From: Thermoleophilia bacterium
Lineage (GTDB): Bacteria; Actinomycetota; Thermoleophilia; BMS3ABIN01
Reading direction: 5' to 3'
Assembly (NCBI GenBank): GCA_014874265.1
Contig: JACWAM010000026.1
Span: 1 to 47,756 of the forward strand
DNA: 47,756 nt
Position numbers and translations under genes: made by a program. The notes under the pieces are model-generated. The model was given only the letters and a program-made list of their open reading frames with translations. It searched no databases and was not told the DNA's origin. Of the stretch, positions 24,321-33,032 are shown one piece after another; within the stretch, counting starts at the first letter, position 1, and the number at the start of each line of letters is the position of its first letter.

Positions 24321-25481
24321 TCATGGTCTAGTTTTGCCATTAATTGAATCCATGTAGGCATCGAATCTCTCCACGAAAAGATCCCAGTCATACTGCTGAA
24401 CGTTCTCCACGCCGGCCTCGCCCAGCCTGCGGGTTAGCTCCGGATCGCCGGCCAGGCGGGCCATCGCCTCCGCGAAAGCGCCCGGCTCCGGCGGCACCAG
24501 AAAACCGGTTTTGCCGTCGATGATGCTTTCCGCTGGTCCTCCCTGCTTCACCGCGATTACCGGCTTACCAAAGCCCATCGCCTCCAGCGGCGTCATCCCC
24601 CAGTCCTCGTTGAGGCTGGGGAACAACAGGCAATAACTTGAGCGATAGGCAGAAATAAGCTCCGCCTCAGTGGGATCGCGCTTAAAAATCACGTCCCCGC
24701 CGCTACCGGCAATATGCTTGAGCTCAAGCAGATAATCTTCACTGCCCGCCTCCACCAGCCCGGTGATCCGCAGCTTAAAATCGTCAAACTCCGTGTGACG
24801 GCGCTTGAATTCGTGGAAGGCCTCGATAGCCAGCTCCAGATTCTTCCACCACTTGATGCGTCCCACCACAACGAAGTATCTCTGATACTCCCAGGAGGGC
24901 ACCATGCAGCTGACATCCAGGCCGGGAGAGAGCACCTCCACTCTATCCGCCGGTGCCAGCCTGGCCTTGAGGATACGGCGCCGCACCTCCTGGCTGTTGC
25001 AAAAAACATGTTGGTAGTGTTTCCAGGCCTGCCGGTCCATAAATTTAAACGTTTCTGAGAACAGAAAAAACCTCGTTCTCATTTGTGGATTCTCGTCCAG
25101 ATATCTTCTGCGAATAAACGGGTCATGTATTACTTTTAAGGGAGTATGACAATAGCAGATAATTGGTTTAGCGTGATTGCGAAAAGTGATAAAGTCGCCC
25201 AAACCTTCTGACGAGACAACCAGCACATCGAAATCAGTCAGATCGATTTTCTCCTTTATGATTGTCAGGGCTGCCTTGCCGACGGCCGAATATCCACGGT
25301 TAACTGGCACCCGGGAAAGCTCGACTATTTTCAGGCGGCTGAACTCTGGATAAGTCTGATCCGGAAAATAATGGCTGGTGAAGATTGTCCAATCATGGCG
25401 GCTGCGGCTCACCAGCTCCAGGATCATGCGCTCGACACCCGAGCGAAGATACAGCCACGGATAGTACAGCGCTATCCTCAT
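24321..25481 (-). CDS. GT4 family glycosyltransferase
   Basis: 386 residues. VGRIKWWKNLELAIEAF and PSLNEDWGMTPLEAMGFGKPV (EX7E type) define the GT4 C-terminal domain. The N-terminal domain has ICYCHTPLKVIHDPF, a pattern common in WbaZ-like mannosyltransferases. It acts in the cytoplasm on lipid-linked intermediates. ATG 25481 overlaps the stop of the GT2 gene (ATGA), so the two are co-translated. It converges with the DUF2079 gene; the 78-base gap has only weak symmetry and no clear terminator. Confidence 0.87.
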   Translation of the reverse strand: MRIALYYPWLYLRSGVERMILELVSRSRHDWTIFTSHYFPDQTYPEFSRLKIVELSRVPVNRGYSAVGKAALTIIKEKIDLTDFDVLVVSSEGLGDFITFRNHAKPIICYCHTPLKVIHDPFIRRRYLDENPQMRTRFFLFSETFKFMDRQAWKHYQHVFCNSQEVRRRILKARLAPADRVEVLSPGLDVSCMVPSWEYQRYFVVVGRIKWWKNLELAIEAFHEFKRRHTEFDDFKLRITGLVEAGSEDYLLELKHIAGSGGDVIFKRDPTEAELISAYRSSYCLLFPSLNEDWGMTPLEAMGFGKPVIAVKQGGPAESIIDGKTGFLVPPEPGAFAEAMARLAGDPELTRRLGEAGVENVQQYDWDLFVERFDAYMDSINGKTRP

Positions 25482-26443
25482 TCGGTGCTATCCGGTTGAG
25501 TCCCCGTAAACATCCGTTTTAACTTCCTCAGCCCGGAGCCCCTTCCGATCATGCCCTGGGCCGTCCACCCTAGTGCTTTGATTCCATAGCCAAACCAGAC
25601 GATGGAGCGAAAGATTATCGTATCAACTGGTCTGTGATATTTTGCATAAAAAGCAACCATGCTTGATGCGTGCGCCCCCACCGCCCTGCCGTTTTGCCGC
25701 TTCATGCTTTCACCGCCGTAGTGGTTCACGGCCGCCGCATGTACGTAGCCAATTCCCCAACCGGCCCTTTTGATCCGGTAACACCAGTCCACATCTTCAA
25801 AATACATAAATGAATCTGCATCAAGAACTCCCACTCGAGCCGCCGCGGCGGGCCTCGCCATCAGTGCGCAGCCGCTCAGCCAGTCGATGCCGGGCGCATC
25901 CGTGCCGGTCCGGGGCTCATAAAACTCAAGCGACCTGGTCCGGCCCCGCTTTACCCGGGAGGGCAGAAAAAAATGAGCCAGCGCCCTGGGAATGGACGGA
26001 AAATACCCTTTCGATTTCAATTGCGGGGATCCGTCCAGGTTCAGCACCTCCGGACCACACAGACCAATGCTTTCATTTTCATCCATGAAAGCAACCAGGC
26101 GAGGAAGCGTATCCCGGTACAGAATCGCATCACTGTTGAGCAAGAAAAGATATCGGCCCCTGGAGGCTTTTATGCCTTGATTGCTCGCCCGGGAAAAACC
26201 GAGGTTTTGAGGATTTTGAACGAGCACTGCTTCCGGAAACTGTTCCGATATAGCAGCGACGCTCCCGTCGGTGGAACCATTGTCAACCACGATCAACTCG
26301 ACCCCCAAACCGGCGCCGGACTCCCGCACGCTTTGAAGGCATTTGAGAAGCACGTCCCTCAGATTCCAGTTAACGACGATTACTGAAACATCGATCCTCA
26401 CACCCCAAAAGGCGCCATCCCTTGATGACCCGCTAGTGTTCAC
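25478..26443 (-). CDS. GT2 glycosyltransferase (WbbL-like), second copy
   Basis: 321 residues from GTG 26443; a GTG at 26401 (giving a start close to the SVIVVNWN core, as in most relatives) is equally possible, and neither has a clear ribosome binding site. LLNSDAILYRD is the acidic metal site and MYFEDVDWCYRIKRAGW the catalytic-base region. It resembles the GT2 at 9669-10676 in order of motifs, and both neighbour a SPASM radical SAM gene. Rhamnose or a related deoxysugar is a reasonable donor guess. Confidence 0.86.
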   Translation of the reverse strand: MNTSGSSRDGAFWGVRIDVSVIVVNWNLRDVLLKCLQSVRESGAGLGVELIVVDNGSTDGSVAAISEQFPEAVLVQNPQNLGFSRASNQGIKASRGRYLFLLNSDAILYRDTLPRLVAFMDENESIGLCGPEVLNLDGSPQLKSKGYFPSIPRALAHFFLPSRVKRGRTRSLEFYEPRTGTDAPGIDWLSGCALMARPAAAARVGVLDADSFMYFEDVDWCYRIKRAGWGIGYVHAAAVNHYGGESMKRQNGRAVGAHASSMVAFYAKYHRPVDTIIFRSIVWFGYGIKALGWTAQGMIGRGSGLRKLKRMFTGTQPDSTE

Positions 26444-26489
26444 ATAACTATGTTAACAGCCAGCCTCGATTGCGTCCAGAGTCCCGTAC

Positions 26490-26502
26490 TCATTGTCAAT
26501 GA
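26490..26502. promoter_or_regulatory. 13-bp palindrome upstream of the SPASM promoter
   Basis: TCATTG-T-CAATGA is perfectly symmetrical and lies 18 bases upstream of the candidate -35 box in the divergent GT2/SPASM spacer. It could be an operator for either direction. Confidence 0.35.
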
Positions 26503-26520
26503 CTTTTCTGGTGGTGGGGA

Positions 26521-26550
26521 TTGAGATGGGATGGTATCATCTTTTTTAAT
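26521..26550 (+). promoter_or_regulatory. Candidate sigma70-type promoter for SPASM copy 2
   Basis: TTGAGA (26521-26526, 5 of 6 to TTGACA) and TTTAAT (26545-26550, 5 of 6 to TATAAT) are 18 bases apart. Transcription from here would begin near 26557 and give a ~30-base leader to the ATG at 26588. It argues against the upstream in-frame ATG at 26531, which lies inside the promoter. Confidence 0.5.
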
Positions 26551-26587
26551 AATACTTTTCTGCGCCCTAGCCGGACCGCCCGACGCC

Positions 26588-27721
26588 ATGAAGGAAAATC
26601 CAATCAACGACTACTGGCACAGCGCCAAGATCCTGACCGGCATCCTGTCAGGACGCGTCCTGACAGGACCCCGATCGGTCCAGGTTAGCATAGTCGACAA
26701 CTGTAACTACCGGTGCGTAATGTGCTGGGAACATTCTTCAGAGATCAGCGGCGGGGGCGCCGACGACCTGGCCCGCAATTATCATGCCGGCAAGAAGAAC
26801 AAGGCCAAGGTGATGGATTTTGAAGTCTACGAGGCCTTTATCCGCAACCTCCGGAAAACCGGCGGCCGCGACATCAGCTTTGCCGGCATTGGCGAGCCGC
26901 TGCTTCATAAACGCATCGTGGATGCCGTAGAGCTGGCTAAATCCCTTGGCATGCGCGTTTGGATCACAACTAATGGCTCCCTGCTTCAGCCCGATCTGAT
27001 GGCGGAACTGGCCCATGCGGGGCTTGACGATTTAAATGTCAGCATAAATGCGGGCGCCGCTCGGGAATACGGCCTTTTACATGCCGGCCAGGATGTCAAA
27101 CAGTTTGACAAGATCGTCGCTAACCTGACCTGGCTGCGGGATTATAAACGCAGGTCGGCACAGGAAACGCCGCGGCTGATGCTTTCCAACGTCATCTGCA
27201 ACCTAAACAGTCATCGAGCCTTTGACATGATGAAAACTGCTGTGAGCATAGGCGCCGATGCCATCAGTTACCGGCCGATTGACATTTTCCAGCAGACGTC
27301 GAAATACGCCCTTTCTCCAGGCGACAAGGAACGGCTTGCAGGGCAGTTTCTCTCCGCCGGCAGGCTGGCCCGCGACAGCGGCATTACAACCAACATCGAC
27401 TCGTTTTACCAGCTGCTGGAGTTGCGCGCTTCGGGCACAATCCCCTCTCCATGCTTTGCCGGCTGGCTTTTCCCGTTTGTCCTTGCCAATGGCGATGTCA
27501 CTTATTGCTGCGTCAGCCGCCAGGTACTTGGTAATTTGGCGGAGCAAAGCTTTGAATCGATCTGGTTTGATCCGGCGCGGCGCGCTTTGAACGATGCCGC
27601 CGTAACCATGCACAAGACCCAGCGGCCGCTCCCCAAGAGCCGCTGTCTGGGTTGCGAGCAGGCTCTTGCCAGCTCGCGCATATACCGATATCTGTGGCCG
27701 CGGTGGGGTGGAGCAGCTTAA
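26588..27721 (+). CDS. Radical SAM/SPASM protein, copy 2
   Basis: 377 residues from ATG 26588. C39, C43 and C46 (NCNYRCVMCWEHSS) bind the SAM cluster; CFAGWLFPF, VTYCCVSRQVLGNL and SRCLGCEQ carry the SPASM cysteines. It aligns over its whole length with the gene at 10735-11853 and uses more GC-rich codons, so the pair has diverged in different base-composition backgrounds. The start was chosen because it matches the paralogue length and sits after a promoter-like pair. It is divergent from the second GT2 gene. The substrate is unknown. Confidence 0.88.
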   Translation: MKENPINDYWHSAKILTGILSGRVLTGPRSVQVSIVDNCNYRCVMCWEHSSEISGGGADDLARNYHAGKKNKAKVMDFEVYEAFIRNLRKTGGRDISFAGIGEPLLHKRIVDAVELAKSLGMRVWITTNGSLLQPDLMAELAHAGLDDLNVSINAGAAREYGLLHAGQDVKQFDKIVANLTWLRDYKRRSAQETPRLMLSNVICNLNSHRAFDMMKTAVSIGADAISYRPIDIFQQTSKYALSPGDKERLAGQFLSAGRLARDSGITTNIDSFYQLLELRASGTIPSPCFAGWLFPFVLANGDVTYCCVSRQVLGNLAEQSFESIWFDPARRALNDAAVTMHKTQRPLPKSRCLGCEQALASSRIYRYLWPRWGGAA

Positions 27722-27813
27722 GTGAAAAAGAGGATTAAATCATCAACCGCTTCTTAAAAAATTCCATAATTAAGGAAAATTTCTTTGTTTTTGTTTTATT
27801 TGCTGCGGCAGCA

Positions 27814-29274
27814 TTGCTTTCCTATTTTACGATCTTGAACAATTCGCCGGTTGCTGATGACTTTGGACACCTAACCCGGGTTAGCAACATACCTGCCACA
27901 CAGCTATGGCGTTTGATGACTGTCCAATCGCCTCTCTTCATCCGCCCGATTCCCTTTTTGCAGATCTGGATATTTTACAAGTTTTTTGGCATGGATTGGT
28001 TGCCATCGCACTTGGTCAATGTCCTTATGCATGCCGGCGCCGCGCTGGCGATTTTTTGGTTACTGAAAAAAATAGGCGCCGCGGCTCTTACGGCTTTTTT
28101 AGCAGCAGGTCTTTTTTTATTGACACCGTTGGCGACCGAGGCAGTGACGTGGACCGCGGGCAGATTTGACGTTTGGTGTTTGCTTTTCCTGATTTTGGCC
28201 CTGGGCGTATATATTATCGCAATCCAAAAACAGAGCTTGCTGGTATTTTCCGGCTCGATGGGGCTCGCTTTAATAGCCCTGTTCAGCAAAGAAACTGCGA
28301 TGATCCTGGTGGTCCTCTTGCCAGCCCTGGAGCTTCTATATATTTTTTATAACTCCCCTCATGTGGTGTGGAAATCTGTTATTCGCGGCCCCGGTTTTCG
28401 ACAGACAATATTTAGGCTTTTCATTTTCTTTATCATCTTTGCTGCATTTATTGCAATGCGCTACGAAGTCATGGGCAGGATGGGCAATTATCGGAATGCA
28501 GTCTTTTTTGGCGTGCCGCATATCAGAACTTCTGCCCGGACTCTGCTAACCCTATGGGCGCCGTTAGATATTCTTGAAGTCTCGAGCAGGGCAATTCAAG
28601 CCTTGCGAATTTACACTGCGATTATATTTACTGTTTCGGTGATCGTTGCCATCACGCGCTGGCGTCATGGTTCGCCTGGGGCCCGCCGTGCCTTTCTTTT
28701 TTCATGCATATTCTTCTTCTCTTCATTGCTGGTGGTGTTCCAATCCGCTTTTATCACAGGGCTGACTAATTATCTAGGAGACAGCCGTTTCTTTTATATA
28801 CCAGCTGCCGGCCTTTACGGAATCATGGTTATCGGCTTGCTTGAATTCGGCTGGAAAAAAAGATTTTGGCAAATTGGTACAATTCTGGCAATTATCATCC
28901 TTGTGCCTGCTTTTATCTGGGGAATAAACAAGAACAATCAAGCCTGGCGGTATGCAGCTTCAATTAACGAACGCATAACTGACGAGACATATAAATTACT
29001 GCCGGACCCGCCTGCCAACGCAATCATATATTTTGACTATATTCCGAAAGACTGGGGCGGCCATATACTTGCAAACGGCGCCAAGGAAGCCTTGCGTCTC
29101 AAATATAACCGTCCTGCCCTTAACATACAGTACGCCTTTCCGCTTATGGTCAATCCACATGGCATACCCATGCTTCGAATCAACAACACCGATAACGGCT
29201 ATTTATTTGCTTTTGATTGGAAGACTCAGAGGATAATCATGATCCATTTGCCCAAATCTGCCGTGGCAAACTGA
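27814..29274 (+). CDS. TMTC-like GT-C membrane glycosyltransferase, 5' end unclear
   Basis: At least 486 residues with about 11 TM helices. VADDFGHL in the first loop gives the acidic catalytic residues, and PLATEAVTWTAGRFDVW and LFSKETA are hallmark segments of TMTC-type and related GT-C enzymes, which use polyprenyl-phosphate sugars. The only standard start in frame is TTG 27814, which would cut TM1 in half. The frame stays open back to 27739 (adding the NFFVFVLFAAA segment), where an ATC follows AAGAGG by five bases; a GTG at 27723 lies in another frame. A frameshift or non-standard start is suspected. Confidence 0.78.
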   Translation: MLSYFTILNNSPVADDFGHLTRVSNIPATQLWRLMTVQSPLFIRPIPFLQIWIFYKFFGMDWLPSHLVNVLMHAGAALAIFWLLKKIGAAALTAFLAAGLFLLTPLATEAVTWTAGRFDVWCLLFLILALGVYIIAIQKQSLLVFSGSMGLALIALFSKETAMILVVLLPALELLYIFYNSPHVVWKSVIRGPGFRQTIFRLFIFFIIFAAFIAMRYEVMGRMGNYRNAVFFGVPHIRTSARTLLTLWAPLDILEVSSRAIQALRIYTAIIFTVSVIVAITRWRHGSPGARRAFLFSCIFFFSSLLVVFQSAFITGLTNYLGDSRFFYIPAAGLYGIMVIGLLEFGWKKRFWQIGTILAIIILVPAFIWGINKNNQAWRYAASINERITDETYKLLPDPPANAIIYFDYIPKDWGGHILANGAKEALRLKYNRPALNIQYAFPLMVNPHGIPMLRINNTDNGYLFAFDWKTQRIIMIHLPKSAVAN

Positions 29275-29283
29275 TCCTGCCTT

Positions 29284-29297
29284 TGCCGGCGACGGCA
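29284..29297 (+). terminator. Short hairpin after the GT-C gene
   Basis: TGCCG-GCGA-CGGCA forms a 5-bp stem with a GNRA loop ten bases after the GT-C stop, followed by TGCTTTTCT. It is short and the T tract is broken, so it is a weak intrinsic terminator candidate between convergent genes. Confidence 0.35.
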
Positions 29298-29304
29298 TGC
29301 TTTT

Positions 29305-30309
29305 CTAATCAACAACTCGCTGATATTCCCCATCTTCATCCATTGCGGGATTTTCCCGGTGCGGAGCCGGTCCGATCTCCTGTTCGACGATCACCAGCGG
29401 CCTCTTTTTCACCTGCTGATAGATGCGGCCCAGATACTCACCGATAATCCCCAGAAACAGCGCATTTAGACTAATCGCAAGCAGAATGAGAATAGTCATG
29501 GTTGCGAAACCGGCGGGCCAATCTGCGCCAAAAAATAACTTCCCTGCCAGGTACCCGATAGTTCCCAGAAATGTTAGAACCGAAATTATCAAGCCGAAGA
29601 AAGTGGCTATTCTGAGGGGGACGATGGAGTGGTTAAGAATTCCATCCACGGCCAGCTTGGTCATCTCCCGCCAATTGAACTTGCTTTTGCCCCGCTGACG
29701 ATCCGGCCTTTCGTATTCAATCCCCACCTGCCGGAAACCCATCGCGGCTATCTCGCCCCGCAGATACGGCTGATAGTCGTTGAATTGCTTCAAAGCCTCG
29801 AGTATCTTTCTGTCAACGAGACGGAAGTCACCAGCATTATGGGGAAGACGGTCTTCGCTCAACGTATCTATCAGACGATAAAATAATCGCCGCACGCCGC
29901 TTTTAAGACGACTCTCCTGGCGGGAGTGGCGGATGCCAAAAACATTCTGATATCCCTGCTCCCACTTTGCGATGAACCGCGGGATCATCTCAGGCGGGTC
30001 TTGCAGATCGCAGTCGATTTGAATGGCCGCGTGGCCGCAGGCGTTCACCAGTCCGGTATATACTGAGCGCTGAAAACCCCAGTTTCGCGAGAAACGCAAC
30101 ACCCTGATCCTGTCATCCGCCTTGGCCAGCTCAGCAAGTTTTTGGAAGGTTCCATCAGTGCTGTGATTATCAGTAAAAAGAAGCTCGAAACGATACCGGT
30201 CGCTTAAGGGATCGATGACGCCGCAAACTCGCTGATAAAAGGAAAAAATATTTTCCTCTTCGTTTAATACGGGCACTGTAATCGTTATCAGTTTAATTGG
30301 TTTATCCAT
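29305..30309 (-). CDS. Polyprenyl-phosphate sugar synthase-like GT2 (GtrB/DPM1 family)
   Basis: 334 residues from ATG 30309. VPVLNEEENI starts the GT-A domain; QIDCDLQDPPE carries the DXD-type metal site and GDFRLVDRKI the downstream family motif. Two TM helices (about 228-255 and 265-292) end the protein, the GtrB topology. It would move a sugar from a nucleotide donor to polyprenyl phosphate at the cytoplasmic face, providing the donor for the GT-C proteins nearby. It overlaps the methyltransferase gene by 8 bases. An upstream start at 30330 falls inside that gene and was not used. Confidence 0.88.
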   Translation of the reverse strand: MDKPIKLITITVPVLNEEENIFSFYQRVCGVIDPLSDRYRFELLFTDNHSTDGTFQKLAELAKADDRIRVLRFSRNWGFQRSVYTGLVNACGHAAIQIDCDLQDPPEMIPRFIAKWEQGYQNVFGIRHSRQESRLKSGVRRLFYRLIDTLSEDRLPHNAGDFRLVDRKILEALKQFNDYQPYLRGEIAAMGFRQVGIEYERPDRQRGKSKFNWREMTKLAVDGILNHSIVPLRIATFFGLIISVLTFLGTIGYLAGKLFFGADWPAGFATMTILILLAISLNALFLGIIGEYLGRIYQQVKKRPLVIVEQEIGPAPHRENPAMDEDGEYQRVVD

Positions 30310-30976
30310 CCTTCTTCCCGGCAATCGCATACTGCGCTCCCAGGGGGAGCCAACCCAGAAAAGATTCGAGCGGACGCAGCCATCGAAGCTGGCCGGGAAA
30401 GAAAGAAATATAATCCCGGGCGCTGATCCGCATTCCCCCTCTCAAAAGATATCCGGCTGTCTCCGCAGGAGCCAGCAATTTTGACCCCTTGTCAAATTCG
30501 CACCGGTCGACGATCTTGCGCGTCAATGGGTTGAATGGATTGTGCTCAAAAATAACCATCATCCCCGAATGTGAAAGCCGGTGAGCAAGGTCGCCGATCG
30601 TATCACTGCGGTCCGCTAAGCCAATGTGGTGCAGTACATTTGATAGAATGATTATGTTGTAGTCAGACCCAATGTTTGAAATGTCATCAGTAAATAAGCC
30701 GTCGATTTTGAGCTCTTTGTTTATTTTGGCTATGCTCAATGGCGATATATCATAGCCACCGATCTTCGCCAAAGGGAAATGCTTTGCCAGACATGCAACG
30801 AGCAATCCAACCCCACATCCGTAATCAAGGATTTGACCCCGATACTCCGTCGGAAGAAGCCGCTCCAGGTAACAGGCTTTATACTCCGCGAAGTAATCAG
30901 AAGATTCTCCTGTAAATTTTAGACATTTGTCAAGTTCTTGCTGGTAACTTGCTGAGTATTTGTCAAAATCGGCCAT
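30302..30976 (-). CDS. Class I SAM-dependent methyltransferase
   Basis: 224 residues from ATG 30976 (a TTG two codons upstream is the alternative). ILDYGCGVGLL is motif I and GGYDISPLSI motif II; IIILSNVLHHI is the post-I region of small-molecule methyltransferases. A C-terminal ARDYISFFPGQLRWLRPLE segment resembles those next to DPM1-like glycosyltransferases in glycan clusters. It overlaps the GtrB-like gene. The acceptor is probably a sugar or lipid intermediate; unknown. Confidence 0.82.
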   Translation of the reverse strand: MADFDKYSASYQQELDKCLKFTGESSDYFAEYKACYLERLLPTEYRGQILDYGCGVGLLVACLAKHFPLAKIGGYDISPLSIAKINKELKIDGLFTDDISNIGSDYNIIILSNVLHHIGLADRSDTIGDLAHRLSHSGMMVIFEHNPFNPLTRKIVDRCEFDKGSKLLAPAETAGYLLRGGMRISARDYISFFPGQLRWLRPLESFLGWLPLGAQYAIAGKKDG

Positions 30977-30994
30977 CTTCAATCACATATATTC

Positions 30995-31954
30995 TCATCC
31001 ACACCCAAGACTAATTTTGCTGTCCATTGCAGCTACCATTTGTGTAATTCCTTCCTCGAGGTCAATTCTCGGGCGCCAGTGTGTTGCGCTCTTGTACAGC
31101 CTGTTATCACCGACAAGCCACATCGGCTCATCTTTACGGTATTCGCGCTCGCCCATCCTTAGAATTTGTCTCGGTTTATTCATCAACCGCGCAACCAATA
31201 CGGCTACTTCTGCGACGCTCACCGCTTTGCTGGAACAGATATTGAAGACATCACCTTGCTTGAAATCGGACCTCTCCACCGCAGCCATAAATGCAGCGGT
31301 AACATCATCAATATAAAGCAGGTCCCTGATTTGCTGGCCTCCTGTGAGATCAGCTTCTAGATTGTTTTTTAACCTATTGATCAAGTATGGTACAAGCCGC
31401 TCCTGACCCTCACCGTTTCCGTAAACACCAAATAGCCTCAGCGTTATCATCGTTATGCCCAAATCCGCTGCCAGCGCGTTTCCTAAAAGGTAGCTTGCCG
31501 CCTTGGCGGCGCCATACAATGAACAAGGACGCAGAGGATCTGCTTCTTTTATAAGCACTTCCCCAGCTGGCGGCGCATACTCGGAACAGCTCCCGGCATG
31601 CACGAAAATCCTTAACGGCCAGGCAGATGTTACCTGCAACAGCGCCGAAAGGAGTGACACGTTGCCGTTGATCATCAACAGGGGATCCCGCTCGCTCCGC
31701 TTGACGCCATATGAAGCCAGGTTTAATACGACTTGCGCTGACAATCCATCGAGGCCAGCCGAAAGCGAATCGAAATCAAAAACGGGCACGGTCACAATAT
31801 TAATTCCCCGGATGCGACTCAAGTTGACACGATTGGGGCTGTTTGGCCGTATCAGGCAGATGACCCGGTAGCCAGCGCCTGCCAGCCGCCGGGCCAGGGC
31901 GCCTCCAATAAAACCGCTGGCGCCCGTGAGGAGAATTGTTTCTTTTTTATTCAC
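30995..31954 (-). CDS. Extended SDR, possible CDP-sugar reductase/epimerase
   Basis: 319 residues from GTG 31954. LLTGASGFIGGAL (8-20) is the NAD(P) loop, and SLYGAAKAASYLLG carries the YxxxK pair. NLASYGVKRSERDP resembles the substrate loop of CDP-abequose/paratose synthases (RfbJ/RfbS). It overlaps rfbG by 8 bases and follows rfbF, so it probably acts on the CDP-4-keto-6-deoxy sugar. rfbH, needed for 3,6-dideoxy sugars, is not in the window, so a CDP-6-deoxyhexose is the simplest product. The identity of the product is inferred. Confidence 0.82.
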   Translation of the reverse strand: MNKKETILLTGASGFIGGALARRLAGAGYRVICLIRPNSPNRVNLSRIRGINIVTVPVFDFDSLSAGLDGLSAQVVLNLASYGVKRSERDPLLMINGNVSLLSALLQVTSAWPLRIFVHAGSCSEYAPPAGEVLIKEADPLRPCSLYGAAKAASYLLGNALAADLGITMITLRLFGVYGNGEGQERLVPYLINRLKNNLEADLTGGQQIRDLLYIDDVTAAFMAAVERSDFKQGDVFNICSSKAVSVAEVAVLVARLMNKPRQILRMGEREYRKDEPMWLVGDNRLYKSATHWRPRIDLEEGITQMVAAMDSKISLGCG

Positions 31955-33014
31955 CGCTCAGCCGGCTGCTATATGCCATTATCTGACGCCCCGTCATTTC
32001 AGGAGCACCAGAAGGTTCTTCATGGAAAGAGCGGTACCAATCGACGGTTAAATCAATCGTCTCGCTGATATTGAGCACCGGCTTCCATCCCAGCCGGTGT
32101 CGCGATTTGCTGGAGTCAAGCTTCAGCAGGGGGGATTCCTGAACCGCTACCTCATCATCTCTAATTGTCAAAGTCCCTTGGCCCCATGAACTTATAAATT
32201 TTTCAGCCAGCTGCCTGACTGTCAGGTTTTCATTTTCTGATGGGCCGAAGTTCCATGCCTCTGAACAACCTTCGCGATTTTCTAAAAGATGTTTACCAAG
32301 TAACATATATCCTGTTAAAGATTCCAGCACATGCTGCCAGGGCCTGATGAAACCGGGGTTGCGCAAGACTACCGGCACCCCGCATGTCAGTGAACGCACA
32401 ATATCGGGAACAAGCCTGTCTTTGGCCCAATCGCCGCCGCCAATCACATTGCCTGAACGGGCACTGCCGATACGAGCAGCATTTTCTCCACTGAAGAAGG
32501 ACTTACGGTATGCCTCGGTGATGAGCTCGGCGCAGGCCTTGCTCGAACTGTAAGGGTCCCTCCCGCCCAACGAGTCATCTTCACGGTAACCCCAGATCCA
32601 GTTGCGATTTTGATAGCACTTATCGCTGGTTATCACAACGATGGCGCCGACAGCCGAACATCGCCGGGCAGCTTCCAGCAGGTGCGCCGTGCCCAGAACG
32701 TTGATAGCATAAGTCTCAACCGGCTCCCGGTAAGAGCGCCGAACGAGTGATTGTGCAGCCAGATGAAAGATTAATTCCGGCCGGGTTTTATTAATCGCAG
32801 CCGCTATGGAATCCGGGTTGCGGATATCACCATATATTGAATTTATTTCCTGCCCGGCGCCCATGATCTCAAACAGCAAGGGCTCGCCATCATTCGGAGG
32901 TAGTGAAAAACCGGTGACCGCAGCACCGGCCCTCGTTAGCCAAGACGACAACCATGAGCCCTTAAAGCCCGAGTGCCCTGTCACAAATACATTTCTACCA
33001 CTAAAAAAAGACAT
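31947..33014 (-). CDS. rfbG: CDP-glucose 4,6-dehydratase
   Basis: 355 residues, the usual RfbG length. GHSGFKGSWL (13-22) is the family-specific NAD-binding loop; HLAAQSLVRRSYREP, TSDKCYQN and DPYSSSKACAE are diagnostic. It converts CDP-glucose to CDP-4-keto-6-deoxyglucose. It directly follows rfbF (18-base gap) and overlaps the next SDR gene, so the three form a short CDP-sugar operon. Confidence 0.94.
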   Translation of the reverse strand: MSFFSGRNVFVTGHSGFKGSWLSSWLTRAGAAVTGFSLPPNDGEPLLFEIMGAGQEINSIYGDIRNPDSIAAAINKTRPELIFHLAAQSLVRRSYREPVETYAINVLGTAHLLEAARRCSAVGAIVVITSDKCYQNRNWIWGYREDDSLGGRDPYSSSKACAELITEAYRKSFFSGENAARIGSARSGNVIGGGDWAKDRLVPDIVRSLTCGVPVVLRNPGFIRPWQHVLESLTGYMLLGKHLLENREGCSEAWNFGPSENENLTVRQLAEKFISSWGQGTLTIRDDEVAVQESPLLKLDSSKSRHRLGWKPVLNISETIDLTVDWYRSFHEEPSGAPEMTGRQIMAYSSRLSGE

Positions 33015-33032
33015 TTTTCGAGAAAAAAGTAG

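Noticed and set aside
26531-26587. ATG 26531 as the start of SPASM copy 2
   Set aside because: It lies inside a promoter-like pair and would make the protein 19 residues longer than its paralogue.
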